Shown here: in pieces, positions 10,380-18,325 of the stretch
Layout of the letters: every line of letters begins with the position of its first letter
Position numbering within the stretch: the first letter of the stretch is position 1
NCBI RefSeq assembly: GCF_007641255.1
Contig: NZ_CP036259.1
Span: 2,046,001 to 2,110,000, forward strand
Direction: 5' to 3'
From: Sporomusa termitida
Lineage (GTDB): Bacteria; Bacillota; Negativicutes; Sporomusales; Sporomusaceae
Length of the DNA: 64,000 nt
Program-made: the position numbers and the translations under genes
The notes under the pieces: generated by a model
Seen by the model: only the letters and a program-made list of their open reading frames with translations
What the model was told of the DNA's origin: nothing
The model's database searches: none

Positions 10380-10823
10380 ATGAATATAGTTGAAGCTGCC
10401 GTTAGAATATTAAGGGTTAGGGCCCATAGCCGGTATGAACTTGAACAAAAGCTTCTGAACCAGGGTTATGATGAGCTGGCGGTAAACCAGGCTGTCCAAT
10501 ATGTTACTGAGCGCGGCTATCTTAATGATGCCGCGCTTTGTGATGTGCTGTTAGACCAATATGCACAAATGAATAAATATAGTCTGCGGGAAACCTGCTT
10601 GAAGTTAAGACGCAGAGGTTTGCCGGCAGATTTAATTACAGCAAAGCTGGCAGAACGGGACGGGGAGTTTGAATATCAGGCTGCTTTCAGGCTGGCTGCC
10701 AGGTATTTTTGTGCAGAAAACGGGGCGGATATGAACAAGTTAATACGCCGTCTGGCAGCCAAAGGATTTAAGACCGGGACGGTTCGTAAAGTTTTAGAGC
10801 GCCTTAGGGATATGGCGCCTTGA
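10380..10823 (+). CDS. recX: regulatory protein RecX
   Basis: A 147-residue all-helical protein with RecX-type tandem three-helix repeats (AVRILRVRAHSRYELEQKLLNQGYD, GYLNDAALCDVLLDQYAQ, KLRRRGLPADLITAKL, RRLAAKGFKTGTVRKVLERL). RecX binds in the groove of the RecA filament and limits its growth. The gene begins 5 bp after recA, the usual tight coupling. Confidence 0.9.
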   Translation: MNIVEAAVRILRVRAHSRYELEQKLLNQGYDELAVNQAVQYVTERGYLNDAALCDVLLDQYAQMNKYSLRETCLKLRRRGLPADLITAKLAERDGEFEYQAAFRLAARYFCAENGADMNKLIRRLAAKGFKTGTVRKVLERLRDMAP

Positions 10824-10940
10824 CACTCATTTGAAAAACATTTAAAATGAAATTATCCAATCGTGAAACACAGCAAATCTGTTAGGTACTTTTAGGAGAG
10901 CTTGAATGCTGATAAGGCAATTGAAAAGCTACTTTTAAGA

Positions 10941-10962
10941 GCCGAGTTAAGACTCGGCTTTA
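10941..10962 (+). terminator. terminator between recX and rny
   Basis: GCCGAGT (10941-10947), loop TAAG, ACTCGGC (10952-10958), then TTT. A short strong hairpin ends the recA-recX transcript or attenuates reading into rny. Confidence 0.65.
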
Positions 10963-10990
10963 CCCTTAATACCAGATTGTTAGTAAGGAG

Positions 10991-12535
10991 GTGGAACTTA
11001 TAGTAGAGGTTATTATTACTGCAATTATAGTCGGGCTGCTGGGTGCCGGTGCTGGTTACTGGGTACGAAAGAGTATAGCTGAGGCTAAAATTGCTTCTGC
11101 TGAGACTGAAGCAAGAAAGATTGTCGAAGATGCTGAAAAATCTGGTGAATCCAAGAAAAAAGAAGCGTTAATAGAAGCCAAAGAAGAAATTCATAAATTA
11201 AGAAATGAACTTGAACGTGAAATTAAGGACCGACGTACAGAACTTCAGCGCTTAGAACGACGCCTGGTGCAAAAAGAAGAAAACCTCGACCGAAAAATTG
11301 ATTCCCTCGAAAAGAAGGAAGAAATTCTCAGTCGTAAAGAAACTGAGATTGATAAAAGCCAGGAAAAAGTTAACGAACTTTATAGTAAGCAACAAACCGA
11401 ACTCGAAAGGCTGTCCGGCTTAACCTCGGAAGAGGCCCGCAGTTTACTGCTGGCCAATGTTGAAGAAGAAATTAAGCATGAGACGGCCATGTTAATCAAA
11501 GACCTGGAACAACAGGCCAAAGAAGATGCGGATAAGAAAGCCAGAGAGATTATATCGTTAGCTATTCAGCGCTGTGCCGCCGATCATGTTGCCGAGACGA
11601 CCGTATCTGTGGTTGCTTTGCCTAATGATGAAATGAAAGGCCGGATAATCGGGCGCGAAGGCCGCAATATTCGTACCCTGGAAACGCTTACCGGGATTGA
11701 TTTGATTATTGATGATACACCTGAGGCTGTTATTTTATCCGGGTTTGACCCTGTCCGTCGGGAAGTTGCCAGGATTGCCCTGGAAAAACTGATTGTGGAC
11801 GGTCGGATTCACCCTGCCCGTATCGAAGAGATGGTTGAGAAAGCACAAAAAGAAGTTGAACAGAAAATTAAGGAAGCAGGCGAACAGGCCACATTCGAAA
11901 CCGGTGTTCACGGCCTGCATCCAGAACTGATAAAACTTCTCGGAAGGTTAAAATTCCGTACCAGTTATGGTCAGAATGTACTTAAACACTCAATCGAAGT
12001 AGCACATTTGGCAGGCGTTATGGCAGCTGAACTTGGTGTAGATGTCATGTTGGCAAAACGTGCTGGTTTACTGCACGATATTGGCAAGGCTGTAGACCAT
12101 GAAGTTGAAGGCCCTCATGTAACAATTGGCGCTGATCTGGCCAAAAAGTATCGTGAGTCGGCCGAAGTTATCAATGCTATCGCTGCTCACCATGGAGATG
12201 AAGAGCCTAAGACTATCCAGGCTGTGCTTGTCGCAGCTGCTGATGCAGTCTCGGCCGCTCGGCCAGGGGCTCGCAGAGAGACTCTAGAAAGCTATCTTAA
12301 GCGATTAACACGATTGGAAGAAATTGCTGAATCATTTGATGGCGTAGAGAAATCTTTTGCGATTCAAGCGGGTCGCGAAATTCGTATTATGGTTAAGCCT
12401 GATAAGATTGACGATTTAACAGCTGTCCGTTTAGTGCGGGATATTGTCAAGAAGATTGAAGGCGAGCTTGAATACCCGGGTCAGATTAAAGTGACAGTGA
12501 TTCGGGAAACACGGGCTGTTGATTATGCTAAATAG
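10991..12535 (+). CDS. rny: ribonuclease Y
   Basis: About 514 residues in the RNase Y order: N-terminal membrane helix ([21 protein letters not shown]), a long charged coiled coil to about residue 200, a KH domain with the [15 protein letters not shown] loop, and an HD phosphohydrolase domain ([13 protein letters not shown], then [12 protein letters not shown]). It starts mRNA decay by endonucleolytic cleavage at the membrane. The start is unusual: GTG 10991 overlaps the Shine-Dalgarno AAGGAGG (10985-10991), and the codon at normal spacing is ATA (11000); no ATG or TTG is nearby and an upstream in-frame stop lies at 10967. Coordinates use the GTG. Confidence 0.95.
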   Translation: MELIVEVIITAIIVGLLGAGAGYWVRKSIAEAKIASAETEARKIVEDAEKSGESKKKEALIEAKEEIHKLRNELEREIKDRRTELQRLERRLVQKEENLDRKIDSLEKKEEILSRKETEIDKSQEKVNELYSKQQTELERLSGLTSEEARSLLLANVEEEIKHETAMLIKDLEQQAKEDADKKAREIISLAIQRCAADHVAETTVSVVALPNDEMKGRIIGREGRNIRTLETLTGIDLIIDDTPEAVILSGFDPVRREVARIALEKLIVDGRIHPARIEEMVEKAQKEVEQKIKEAGEQATFETGVHGLHPELIKLLGRLKFRTSYGQNVLKHSIEVAHLAGVMAAELGVDVMLAKRAGLLHDIGKAVDHEVEGPHVTIGADLAKKYRESAEVINAIAAHHGDEEPKTIQAVLVAAADAVSAARPGARRETLESYLKRLTRLEEIAESFDGVEKSFAIQAGREIRIMVKPDKIDDLTAVRLVRDIVKKIEGELEYPGQIKVTVIRETRAVDYAK

Positions 12536-12552
12536 AGATTAAACGACTATGT

Positions 12553-12587
12553 AAAACGGCTTTACCATCAGGTAAAAGCCGTTTTTT
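12553..12587 (+). terminator. Rho-independent terminator after rny
   Basis: A stem of about 14 bp with one bulge (AAAACGGCTTTACC at 12553 with its complement ending in GTTTTTT) and an ATCA loop. Strong terminator. Confidence 0.88.
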
Positions 12588-12698
12588 AGCTTTTTTCCCA
12601 AAAATTTAAAGCAGGATTTATATATCTTCTAGAGAATAGTTACAACAGAACTTTACAAGCAATTATTCCTATATACAAACATTGGACGGTGAAAACAA

Positions 12699-13220
12699 AT
12701 GCCTGAACTTTGCCAAAGTAACCAACAGGTTTCCGATGGAGCGAACCTTCTTATATCCATGCTGGTACGATATCCTGAAATAGGTACAATTAATTTTGAT
12801 CCTGAGGTTAACTCACTTAAACTTACCTTTATGATTGCCGGCATTCCCACCACTAAAGAGTTTGAAACCGCCAAACACCTTCTCATTAATAGTATTGCGG
12901 CCTACCATTTGCTGGAGGGCGTTACCGACAGCCGTATTGATGTTGAATTAAGCTCATATGAACAGGTGGCTATTTTAACGGTGCTGCGGGACGTACATAC
13001 TATGTCGCGCGGGGAAATCGGACTGACTGTTAAACTTCTGCGGGAATGGTTTGCCGACCGGTTGGTTGCCGACCGCAATGATGTAATGCTGGAGGAAGAT
13101 CTGCTGCTGCAGGAAGAAGTAATTGAAGATATGCTGGAAAACATGCGTAAACAAGACAATGATGACCACAGCCTGATCGGGATTCGTGAGGACGGACGTG
13201 TTTTTGTGTTTAATAAATAA
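12699..13220 (+). CDS. conserved protein of unknown function between rny and spoVS
   Basis: A 173-residue soluble protein without a family I can name. It looks alpha/beta in its first half (IGTINFDPEVNSLKLTFMIAG) and ends in an acidic helical stretch (VMLEEDLLLQEEVIEDMLENMRKQ) followed by a short beta-like tail GIREDGRVFVFNK. No signal peptide, membrane helix or Cys motif. It sits alone between two terminated genes and is preceded only by a weak GGTGA site. Confidence 0.75.
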   Translation: MPELCQSNQQVSDGANLLISMLVRYPEIGTINFDPEVNSLKLTFMIAGIPTTKEFETAKHLLINSIAAYHLLEGVTDSRIDVELSSYEQVAILTVLRDVHTMSRGEIGLTVKLLREWFADRLVADRNDVMLEEDLLLQEEVIEDMLENMRKQDNDDHSLIGIREDGRVFVFNK

Positions 13221-13312
13221 CAGCTATCGACAAAATGGCTGCCGAAGATTAAGAGATAAAAACGATTAAAATGTGTATTTGTTGTAATTATTAGATTTTT
13301 TTGTATATGGAT

Positions 13313-13339
13313 AAAGGAATTTTTTCCCGTACAACGAAT
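13313..13339 (+). promoter_or_regulatory. sigma-H-type promoter of spoVS
   Basis: AAAGGAATT (13313-13321), an 11-bp spacer, AACGAAT (13333-13339). This fits the sigma-H consensus RNAGGAWWW-N11/12-RNNGAAT at every defined position and lies 60 bp before the spoVS ATG. In Bacillus subtilis spoVS is also transcribed by the sigma-H form of RNA polymerase. Confidence 0.7.
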
Positions 13340-13398
13340 ATATCTATTTTATAGGACTAATAACGTTTTTTTTTAATCAAAGGAGGGCACATAAAAAC

Positions 13399-13659
13399 AT
13401 GGATGTCTTGAAAGTATCAGCAAAATCCAATCCTAATTCTGTAGCAGGAGCCTTGGCCGGAGTGCTGAGAGAACGGGGCGGTGCCGAAATTCAGGCGATC
13501 GGCGCGGGCGCACTCAACCAGGCTGTAAAAGCAGTTGCTATCGCCAGAGGGTTTGTTGCGCCGCATGGTGTTGACTTAATTTGCATCCCCGCTTTCACGG
13601 ATATTCTTATTGATGGTGAAGAACGTACGGCCATTAAATTAATAGTTGAGCCCCGCTAA
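13399..13659 (+). CDS. spoVS: stage V sporulation protein S
   Basis: 86 residues, the exact size and pattern of SpoVS (MDVLKVSAKSNPNSVAGALA, then IGAGALNQAVKAVAIARGF, ending with FTDILIDGEERTAIKLIVEPR), an Alba-like small protein needed for later stages of sporulation. It is preceded by AAAGGAGGG and a sigma-H-type promoter, followed by its own terminator, and is therefore monocistronic. Confidence 0.96.
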   Translation: MDVLKVSAKSNPNSVAGALAGVLRERGGAEIQAIGAGALNQAVKAVAIARGFVAPHGVDLICIPAFTDILIDGEERTAIKLIVEPR

Positions 13660-13675
13660 ATTTTACAGAATACTC

Positions 13676-13702
13676 AAAACCTGTTCTAATCGAACAGGTT
13701 TT
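13676..13702 (+). terminator. terminator after spoVS
   Basis: A perfect 11-bp stem (13676-13686 with 13692-13702), 5-nt loop, ending in TTTT. Confidence 0.88.
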
Positions 13703-13773
13703 ACTGTTTTAGTACAGAATTTTATGGCATAATATAATAATGCTTGGTGCTATCAACTACGAGGAGTGGAAAA

Positions 13774-15285
13774 ATGAAGATTGAAGTAATTAATGGGGCT
13801 CTCATCGAAACCTTATGTGACACCTTAATCATTACCCTGTTTGAAGGCGATAAGGGTCTGCCTGCCGGCAGTACGGCCAGCCTTGCTGACAGGGCTCTGA
13901 ATGGTCATATAAATAGAATTATTCAGGGTCTGCCTGCCGCCGGTAAGTATGGCGAAACCACTGTTATCTACACATTAGGTATGATCAGCGCTGAGCGCAT
14001 TATTCTTCTTGGCGCCGGGAAGAAGGCCGATTTCACCTTGGAAAAAGCCCGGGCCCTGATGGCGATTGCCCTGCGGAAGGCCAACAAGCTGCGGGCCAAA
14101 CGGGTAGCTGCCAGTATAAGTGATATTGTCGGCAGCGGCGTGGCAGACTCCCGGGCTATGGCGCAAGGGGTGGTCGAAGGTGCAATTATGGGTTTATATC
14201 AGTTTAAGTGCTATAAGTCCGGTAATAACGATGTGCACAATATTGAACAGCTGTTGATTGTGGAAGCAGGTGCCGGCAATATAACTGCTATCAACAAGGG
14301 GGCTGAGCTTGGCAAAATAGTGGCGGCAAGCGTAAATTATGCCCGTGACCTGATCAATCATCCGGCCCAGTACATGACTCCGGCCAAGATGGCCAGACAG
14401 GCTGAAAAACTTGCCAGACAATATGGCTTAGAGATTAGCCTGTTGGAGCAAGAAGACATGCAGCAGCAGGGGATGGGGGCCTTGCTGGCGGTTGCCCGGG
14501 GCAGTTCCGAACCGCCCAAGCTTATTGTTTTAAAATATATGGGCGACCCGGCCAGCCAGGAAATCATTGCTTATGTAGGTAAAGGCATTACTTTTGATAG
14601 TGGCGGTATATCAATAAAACCCAGCCAAAATATGGACGAAATGAAGCGGGACATGGCTGGCGGCGGCGCTGTAATCGGGGCGATGATGGCTATTGGTCAG
14701 TTAAAGCCCAAGGTGAATATCGTGGCCGTAGTCCCCTGCACTGAGAATATGCCTTCAGGCAGTGCCTACAGGCCTGGCGATATTATTACCTCCATGAGCG
14801 GGAAAACAATTGAAGTACTAAATACTGATGCGGAAGGCCGTTTAATCCTGGCAGATGCTGTTAGCTATGCCAAAAAAATTGGTGCCACTAAAATTATTGA
14901 TCTGGCAACATTAACCGGCGCCTGCGTAGTTGGGCTGGGCACGGTCTATTCCGGCGTCATTACCAATGACAGTGAATGGTGCCGGCGTATTATGGCGGCA
15001 GCCCGGCAAGCCGGCGAGAAAATGTGGGAGCTGCCTAATGATGAAGAATATCTTGAACAAATAAAAAGCTCCATTGCCGATCTGAAAAATAGTGGCGGCC
15101 GGGCAGCAGGCACTATTACTGCCGGCTTATTCATCGGCCAGTTTGCTGATCCGACACCCTGGGTTCACATTGATATTGCCGGCACCTCGGATGCAGACAA
15201 AACCAAAGGTTATAACCTCAAAGGGGGGACGGGAGCCGGCGTCCGGACCTTGATTCAGTTAGCTACTCATCTCGGCGGCTTATGA
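13774..15285 (+). CDS. pepA: leucyl aminopeptidase PepA (M17)
   Basis: 503 residues from the ATG at 13774 (GAGGAG upstream). With this start the two-metal active-site residues fall at K270, D275, K282, D293, D352, E354 and R356, the numbering I recall for E. coli PepA, which supports both identity and start. The signature NTDAEGRL is present. M17 enzymes are cytosolic hexamers that trim N-terminal residues from peptides; some also bind DNA. The stop overlaps the next gene by 4 bp (ATGA), implying translational coupling. Confidence 0.96.
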   Translation: MKIEVINGALIETLCDTLIITLFEGDKGLPAGSTASLADRALNGHINRIIQGLPAAGKYGETTVIYTLGMISAERIILLGAGKKADFTLEKARALMAIALRKANKLRAKRVAASISDIVGSGVADSRAMAQGVVEGAIMGLYQFKCYKSGNNDVHNIEQLLIVEAGAGNITAINKGAELGKIVAASVNYARDLINHPAQYMTPAKMARQAEKLARQYGLEISLLEQEDMQQQGMGALLAVARGSSEPPKLIVLKYMGDPASQEIIAYVGKGITFDSGGISIKPSQNMDEMKRDMAGGGAVIGAMMAIGQLKPKVNIVAVVPCTENMPSGSAYRPGDIITSMSGKTIEVLNTDAEGRLILADAVSYAKKIGATKIIDLATLTGACVVGLGTVYSGVITNDSEWCRRIMAAARQAGEKMWELPNDEEYLEQIKSSIADLKNSGGRAAGTITAGLFIGQFADPTPWVHIDIAGTSDADKTKGYNLKGGTGAGVRTLIQLATHLGGL

Positions 15286-16103
15286 CTGCTGATTTGCATA
15301 TTCACTCTACCGCATCTGACGGCCGGTTATCGCCCGGGGAGATTGTACGGCAGGCTGCGGCGGCCGGTTTAAGTCATATCGCCATTACCGATCACGATAC
15401 AGTTGCGGCTCATCTGGAACTTAGGGAAGCCGCCAGCACTGAAAACAGTGCAGCCAAACTGACCATTATTCCGGGAATTGAGTTTAGTACCGATTGTCCA
15501 CGGCATGAAATACATATTTTAGGCTATTTTATTGATATTGATAATAGCAGGCTAAAAGACCAGTTGGGCATTATCTTAGCTGACCGTTTGCAGCGGGCAA
15601 AAAAAATGGTCAAAAAGCTTAATCAATTAGGCTATTTAATCGATTATGATAAGGTAGCAGAGTTTGCCGGCCAGGCGATGGCTATCGGCAGGCCCCATGT
15701 GGCTGCGGCCCTGGTAGCCGGCAATTACTTTAACACGGCAACAGAGGCCTTTGCTGTGCTGTTAGCGAATAACGGGCCGGCGTATGTCCCCCATTATAAG
15801 CTGCCCCCTGAGCAGGTCATAAAGCTTATAGAACAGGCAGGCGGAATCGCCGTATTGGCCCACCCGGGCTTAATTGGTAATGATAACTTAGTTCTTAACA
15901 TAATTAAGGCCGGTGTGGGCGGACTGGAAGCTTTTCATCCTGAGCATGATCAGGCAATGACTGATAAATATATAGATATTGCCAATAAATATAATCTAAA
16001 AATAACAGGTGGCTCTGACTTTCATGGTATACCCGGCCGGTATCCCGCGAAGATTGGTGAATTTACCATTTCAACTGTTCTGGCCGATACCCTTTCTAGG
16101 TAA
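15282..16103 (+). CDS. PHP-domain phosphoesterase
   Basis: 273 residues. Starts directly with the PHP metal motif (ADLHIHSTASDG, H6-x-H8), then AITDHDTV near 37, EFSTD, HILGYF, VLAHPG and a late GGSDFHG, all four PHP motifs in order. Single-domain proteins of this group (YciV/RNase AM-like) hydrolyse nucleoside bisphosphates or trim short RNA 5' ends; the exact substrate cannot be told from sequence. Overlaps pepA by 4 bp. Confidence 0.88.
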   Translation: MTADLHIHSTASDGRLSPGEIVRQAAAAGLSHIAITDHDTVAAHLELREAASTENSAAKLTIIPGIEFSTDCPRHEIHILGYFIDIDNSRLKDQLGIILADRLQRAKKMVKKLNQLGYLIDYDKVAEFAGQAMAIGRPHVAAALVAGNYFNTATEAFAVLLANNGPAYVPHYKLPPEQVIKLIEQAGGIAVLAHPGLIGNDNLVLNIIKAGVGGLEAFHPEHDQAMTDKYIDIANKYNLKITGGSDFHGIPGRYPAKIGEFTISTVLADTLSR

Positions 16104-16120
16104 TGTTAGTTTTACTTGAC

Positions 16121-16146
16121 AACACCTGCAAAGGTGTTTATTTTTA
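16121..16146 (+). terminator. terminator after the PHP gene
   Basis: AACACCT (16121-16127), loop GCAA, AGGTGTT (16132-16138), then TTATTTTT. Confidence 0.7.
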
Positions 16147-16184
16147 TGTTATATGCTATTTATACTTTTATCAGGAGGCTGCCT

Positions 16185-17012
16185 ATGGATACCTTCGCTT
16201 TGGTGGGGTCAAGCGGAACAGGCAAAAGCCATCGGGCCTTAATTGTGGCACATGAGCACAATGTCGATACAATTATTGACGACGGCTTACTTATTAAAGA
16301 CAGCAAGATTATTGCCGGTCATTCAGCGAAAAAGGAACCCAGCAAGATTAGAGCTGTAAAACGTGCTATCTTTATGGAACCTGATCATGCGGCTGAGGTT
16401 AAAGCGGCGATTGCCAGGGTAAGGCCTGAACGTATGTTAATTTTGGGTACATCGGAAAATATGGTAGAAAAAATAGTTGATGTTCTCAATCTGCCGCCGA
16501 TCAGCAAAATAATCCGCATTGAGGACATTGCCACCAAAAATGAAATTGCCAAAGCGCGGGAGAGTCGCTTAAAAGAAGGCAAACATATTATTCCGGTACC
16601 CACGATTGAGCTTAAACCCCATTTTTCCGGTTATTTGATTGACCCGCTTGATATATTTTTTAAAAAGCCACGCTCCAGACAACGGCGTAAGCTTGGTGAA
16701 AAATCTATTGTCAGGCCAACTTTCAGTTATTACGGCAAGCTGCTGATTTCCGATGCTGCCATTGCGTCACTTGTGGATTATGTGGCGACAAGTGATGACA
16801 GCATTACTAAGGCCGGCCAGATTACGATAAAGAACTCTCATGACCGGGAAAAAGGCATCTCCATATCACTGGACGTAACAATAAAATATGGTCAATCTAT
16901 CTGGCATGTTGTCCATGAGGCCCAAAAGCGGATTAAGCAAATCGTGGAGTATATGACAGGGATGATAGTCAGGGAAGTTAATATCGCAGTTAAACGTCTG
17001 AGTATTGAATAA
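16185..17012 (+). CDS. P-loop protein with Asp23/Gls24-like C-terminal domain
   Basis: 275 residues from the ATG at 16185, picked for its AGGAGG 6 nt upstream; an upstream in-frame ATG would add 23 hydrophobic residues read from the leader. The start MDTFALVGSSGTGKSHRAL is a Walker A loop, and about 35 is IIDDGLLI. A basic linker (KKPRSRQRRKLGEKS) leads to about 110 residues resembling the Asp23/Gls24 (DUF322) alkaline-shock fold (SLVDYVATSDD, VTIKYGQSIWHVVHEAQKRIKQIVEYMTGM). Function unknown; likely nucleotide-dependent envelope-associated. Overlaps or abuts the next gene. Confidence 0.8.
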   Translation: MDTFALVGSSGTGKSHRALIVAHEHNVDTIIDDGLLIKDSKIIAGHSAKKEPSKIRAVKRAIFMEPDHAAEVKAAIARVRPERMLILGTSENMVEKIVDVLNLPPISKIIRIEDIATKNEIAKARESRLKEGKHIIPVPTIELKPHFSGYLIDPLDIFFKKPRSRQRRKLGEKSIVRPTFSYYGKLLISDAAIASLVDYVATSDDSITKAGQITIKNSHDREKGISISLDVTIKYGQSIWHVVHEAQKRIKQIVEYMTGMIVREVNIAVKRLSIE

Positions 17013-17037
17013 TTTAGAAGATAAGGGCGGGAAAAGC

Positions 17038-17382
17038 GTGGAAAAAACTCAAAGTAAGCAGATTCTTTTTTCCGGTTATGCCAAATTGCCTACCGGGATT
17101 ACTGCCAGTGAAATCTATAAAGTAATTGGTGTAGTACTTCTTGTTAATGAAGATACCGGCGAGATTATCCAGGCTGATTGTACGCTGGCAACAGCGGTGG
17201 CGCGGAATCATGTCTCGTCAATTCTCGTGGGCAAACCAATTGCCAATCCCGATTATCTGGTCCGGATTGTGGATACAACCTATCAGGGAAGTGCTAAAAA
17301 AGCTATTATTACGGCCCTGCGCATCATTTATGACAAATACCGCAGTTATAAGGAGGGTTTGGCCCCCAGTGCGATTGATTGA
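17038..17382 (+). CDS. DUF3870-type protein
   Basis: 114 residues from GTG 17038, which has a GGGCGGG-type site upstream; a TTG at 17005 overlapping the previous gene is the alternative. The pattern ILFSGYAKLPTGITASEIYKVIGV, DxxTGEIIxADCTLAT and VGKPI marks the DUF3870 family of small soluble proteins with no known activity. It may be involved in sensing a small ligand, but nothing in the sequence shows this. Just 13 bp before a transporter half-gene. Confidence 0.78.
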   Translation: MEKTQSKQILFSGYAKLPTGITASEIYKVIGVVLLVNEDTGEIIQADCTLATAVARNHVSSILVGKPIANPDYLVRIVDTTYQGSAKKAIITALRIIYDKYRSYKEGLAPSAID

Positions 17383-17395
17383 TGGGGGGGAAGGT

Positions 17396-17752
17396 ATGTC
17401 TGAGAGGGTAAAGCTTTCCGGTGTGGGATTTTTCGTGGGTATTCTCAGTGGTTTGCTGGGCGTTGGCGGCGGAATTTTTATTGTGCCGCTTCTGGTAACC
17501 TACTTTAGTATTAGTCAGCATATAGCGCAGGCGACGTCGATGGCGATTGTTGTGCCTACCGGGTTGGTCAGCAGTCTGATTTATGGTGTTCATGGCAATA
17601 TAGATATGCCTCTGGCCTTAAATCTGATAGTGGGCAGTATCTGCGGCGCCAGTATCGGTGCCCGGGTAATGAAAAAGATACCAGCCGTTCGCTTAAAGCA
17701 GCTGTTTGGTATTTTGCTGATGCTGGTCGGACTGAGGATGGTGCTGGCATGA
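17396..17752 (+). CDS. half-size TSUP (TauE/SafE) membrane protein A
   Basis: 118 residues, four membrane helices. The start carries the TSUP motif GILSGLLGVGGGIFIVPLL followed by ISQHIAQATSMAIV, then a second helical pair ending in RVMKKIPAVRLKQLFGILLM. TauE/SafE anion exporters normally contain two such units in one ~250-residue chain; here each unit is its own gene. ATG 17396 has GGGGGGAAGG upstream. The stop overlaps the next gene by 4 bp. Expected partner is the product of that gene. Confidence 0.88.
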   Translation: MSERVKLSGVGFFVGILSGLLGVGGGIFIVPLLVTYFSISQHIAQATSMAIVVPTGLVSSLIYGVHGNIDMPLALNLIVGSICGASIGARVMKKIPAVRLKQLFGILLMLVGLRMVLA

Positions 17753-18117
17753 TGCACGTACTTGCAGTTTTTTTAATAGGGCTTGGGGCCGGTATTCTCA
17801 GTGGCATGCTGGGGGTTGGCGGCGGTGTAGTGCTGGTACCGATGATGGTCTTTATATTGGGAATAACCCAGCATACGGCGCAGGGAATTTCGATGCTTGT
17901 TATTATTCCCACGGCCATTGTCAGTGTCTGGCATTTTCACAAAGCTCAGCTTATTAATTATCAGGCCGTGCCGTACATCGCCGCCGGGGCCGTGGCCGGA
18001 GCCTTAATCGGTGCTAATTTTGTTCAGGATGTACCGGCAGCTGAGCTTAAACGAATTTTTGGGGTGTTTGCTATTTATTCAGGTCTGAAAATGTTTTTAA
18101 GCACACGTAAAAAATAA
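17749..18117 (+). CDS. half-size TSUP (TauE/SafE) membrane protein B
   Basis: 122 residues, the second half-transporter: GAGILSGMLGVGGGVVLVPMM, ITQHTAQGISMLVI, and a final segment ending DVPAAELKRIFGVFAIYSGLKMF. It is clearly paralogous to the preceding protein, as the two halves of full-length TSUP proteins are. Co-translation from overlapping genes suggests a heterodimer exporting a sulfur-containing or organic anion; the substrate is unknown. Confidence 0.88.
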   Translation: MMHVLAVFLIGLGAGILSGMLGVGGGVVLVPMMVFILGITQHTAQGISMLVIIPTAIVSVWHFHKAQLINYQAVPYIAAGAVAGALIGANFVQDVPAAELKRIFGVFAIYSGLKMFLSTRKK

Positions 18118-18164
18118 GGGCCGGGCACGGGAATTTATGCCGAGCAAAGTAATGAGGCTGACGT

Positions 18165-18202
18165 ACATAATAGCTGCTCTGTGCACAGAGCAGCTATTAT
18201 GT
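18165..18202. terminator. 38-bp perfect palindrome
   Basis: Every base from 18165 to 18202 is part of one palindrome centred on GTGCAC, with TAGCTGCTCT on the left arm. It lies after the TSUP pair and before the miaB promoter. As RNA it is a stable hairpin followed by TTTGAGTT, a poor U-run, so it may be a terminator or a protein-binding site. Confidence 0.6.
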
Positions 18203-18262
18203 TTGAGTTAACGGGCCGGCCGCTGGATAATATGTTTGCGTGACCGGCGTTGCAGGCAGAAT

Positions 18263-18291
18263 TTGTACAAGTCCAGCATTTAGGCTATAAT
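18263..18291 (+). promoter_or_regulatory. promoter of the miaB-mutS-mutL-miaA-hfq operon
   Basis: TTGTAC (18263-18268), 17-bp spacer, TATAAT (18286-18291), 35 bp before the miaB ATG. All following genes to hfq are closely spaced, so this is probably the operon promoter. Confidence 0.65.
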
Positions 18292-18325
18292 TAATTTTAC
18301 AATACCGCAATTGGAGCTGAGACAG

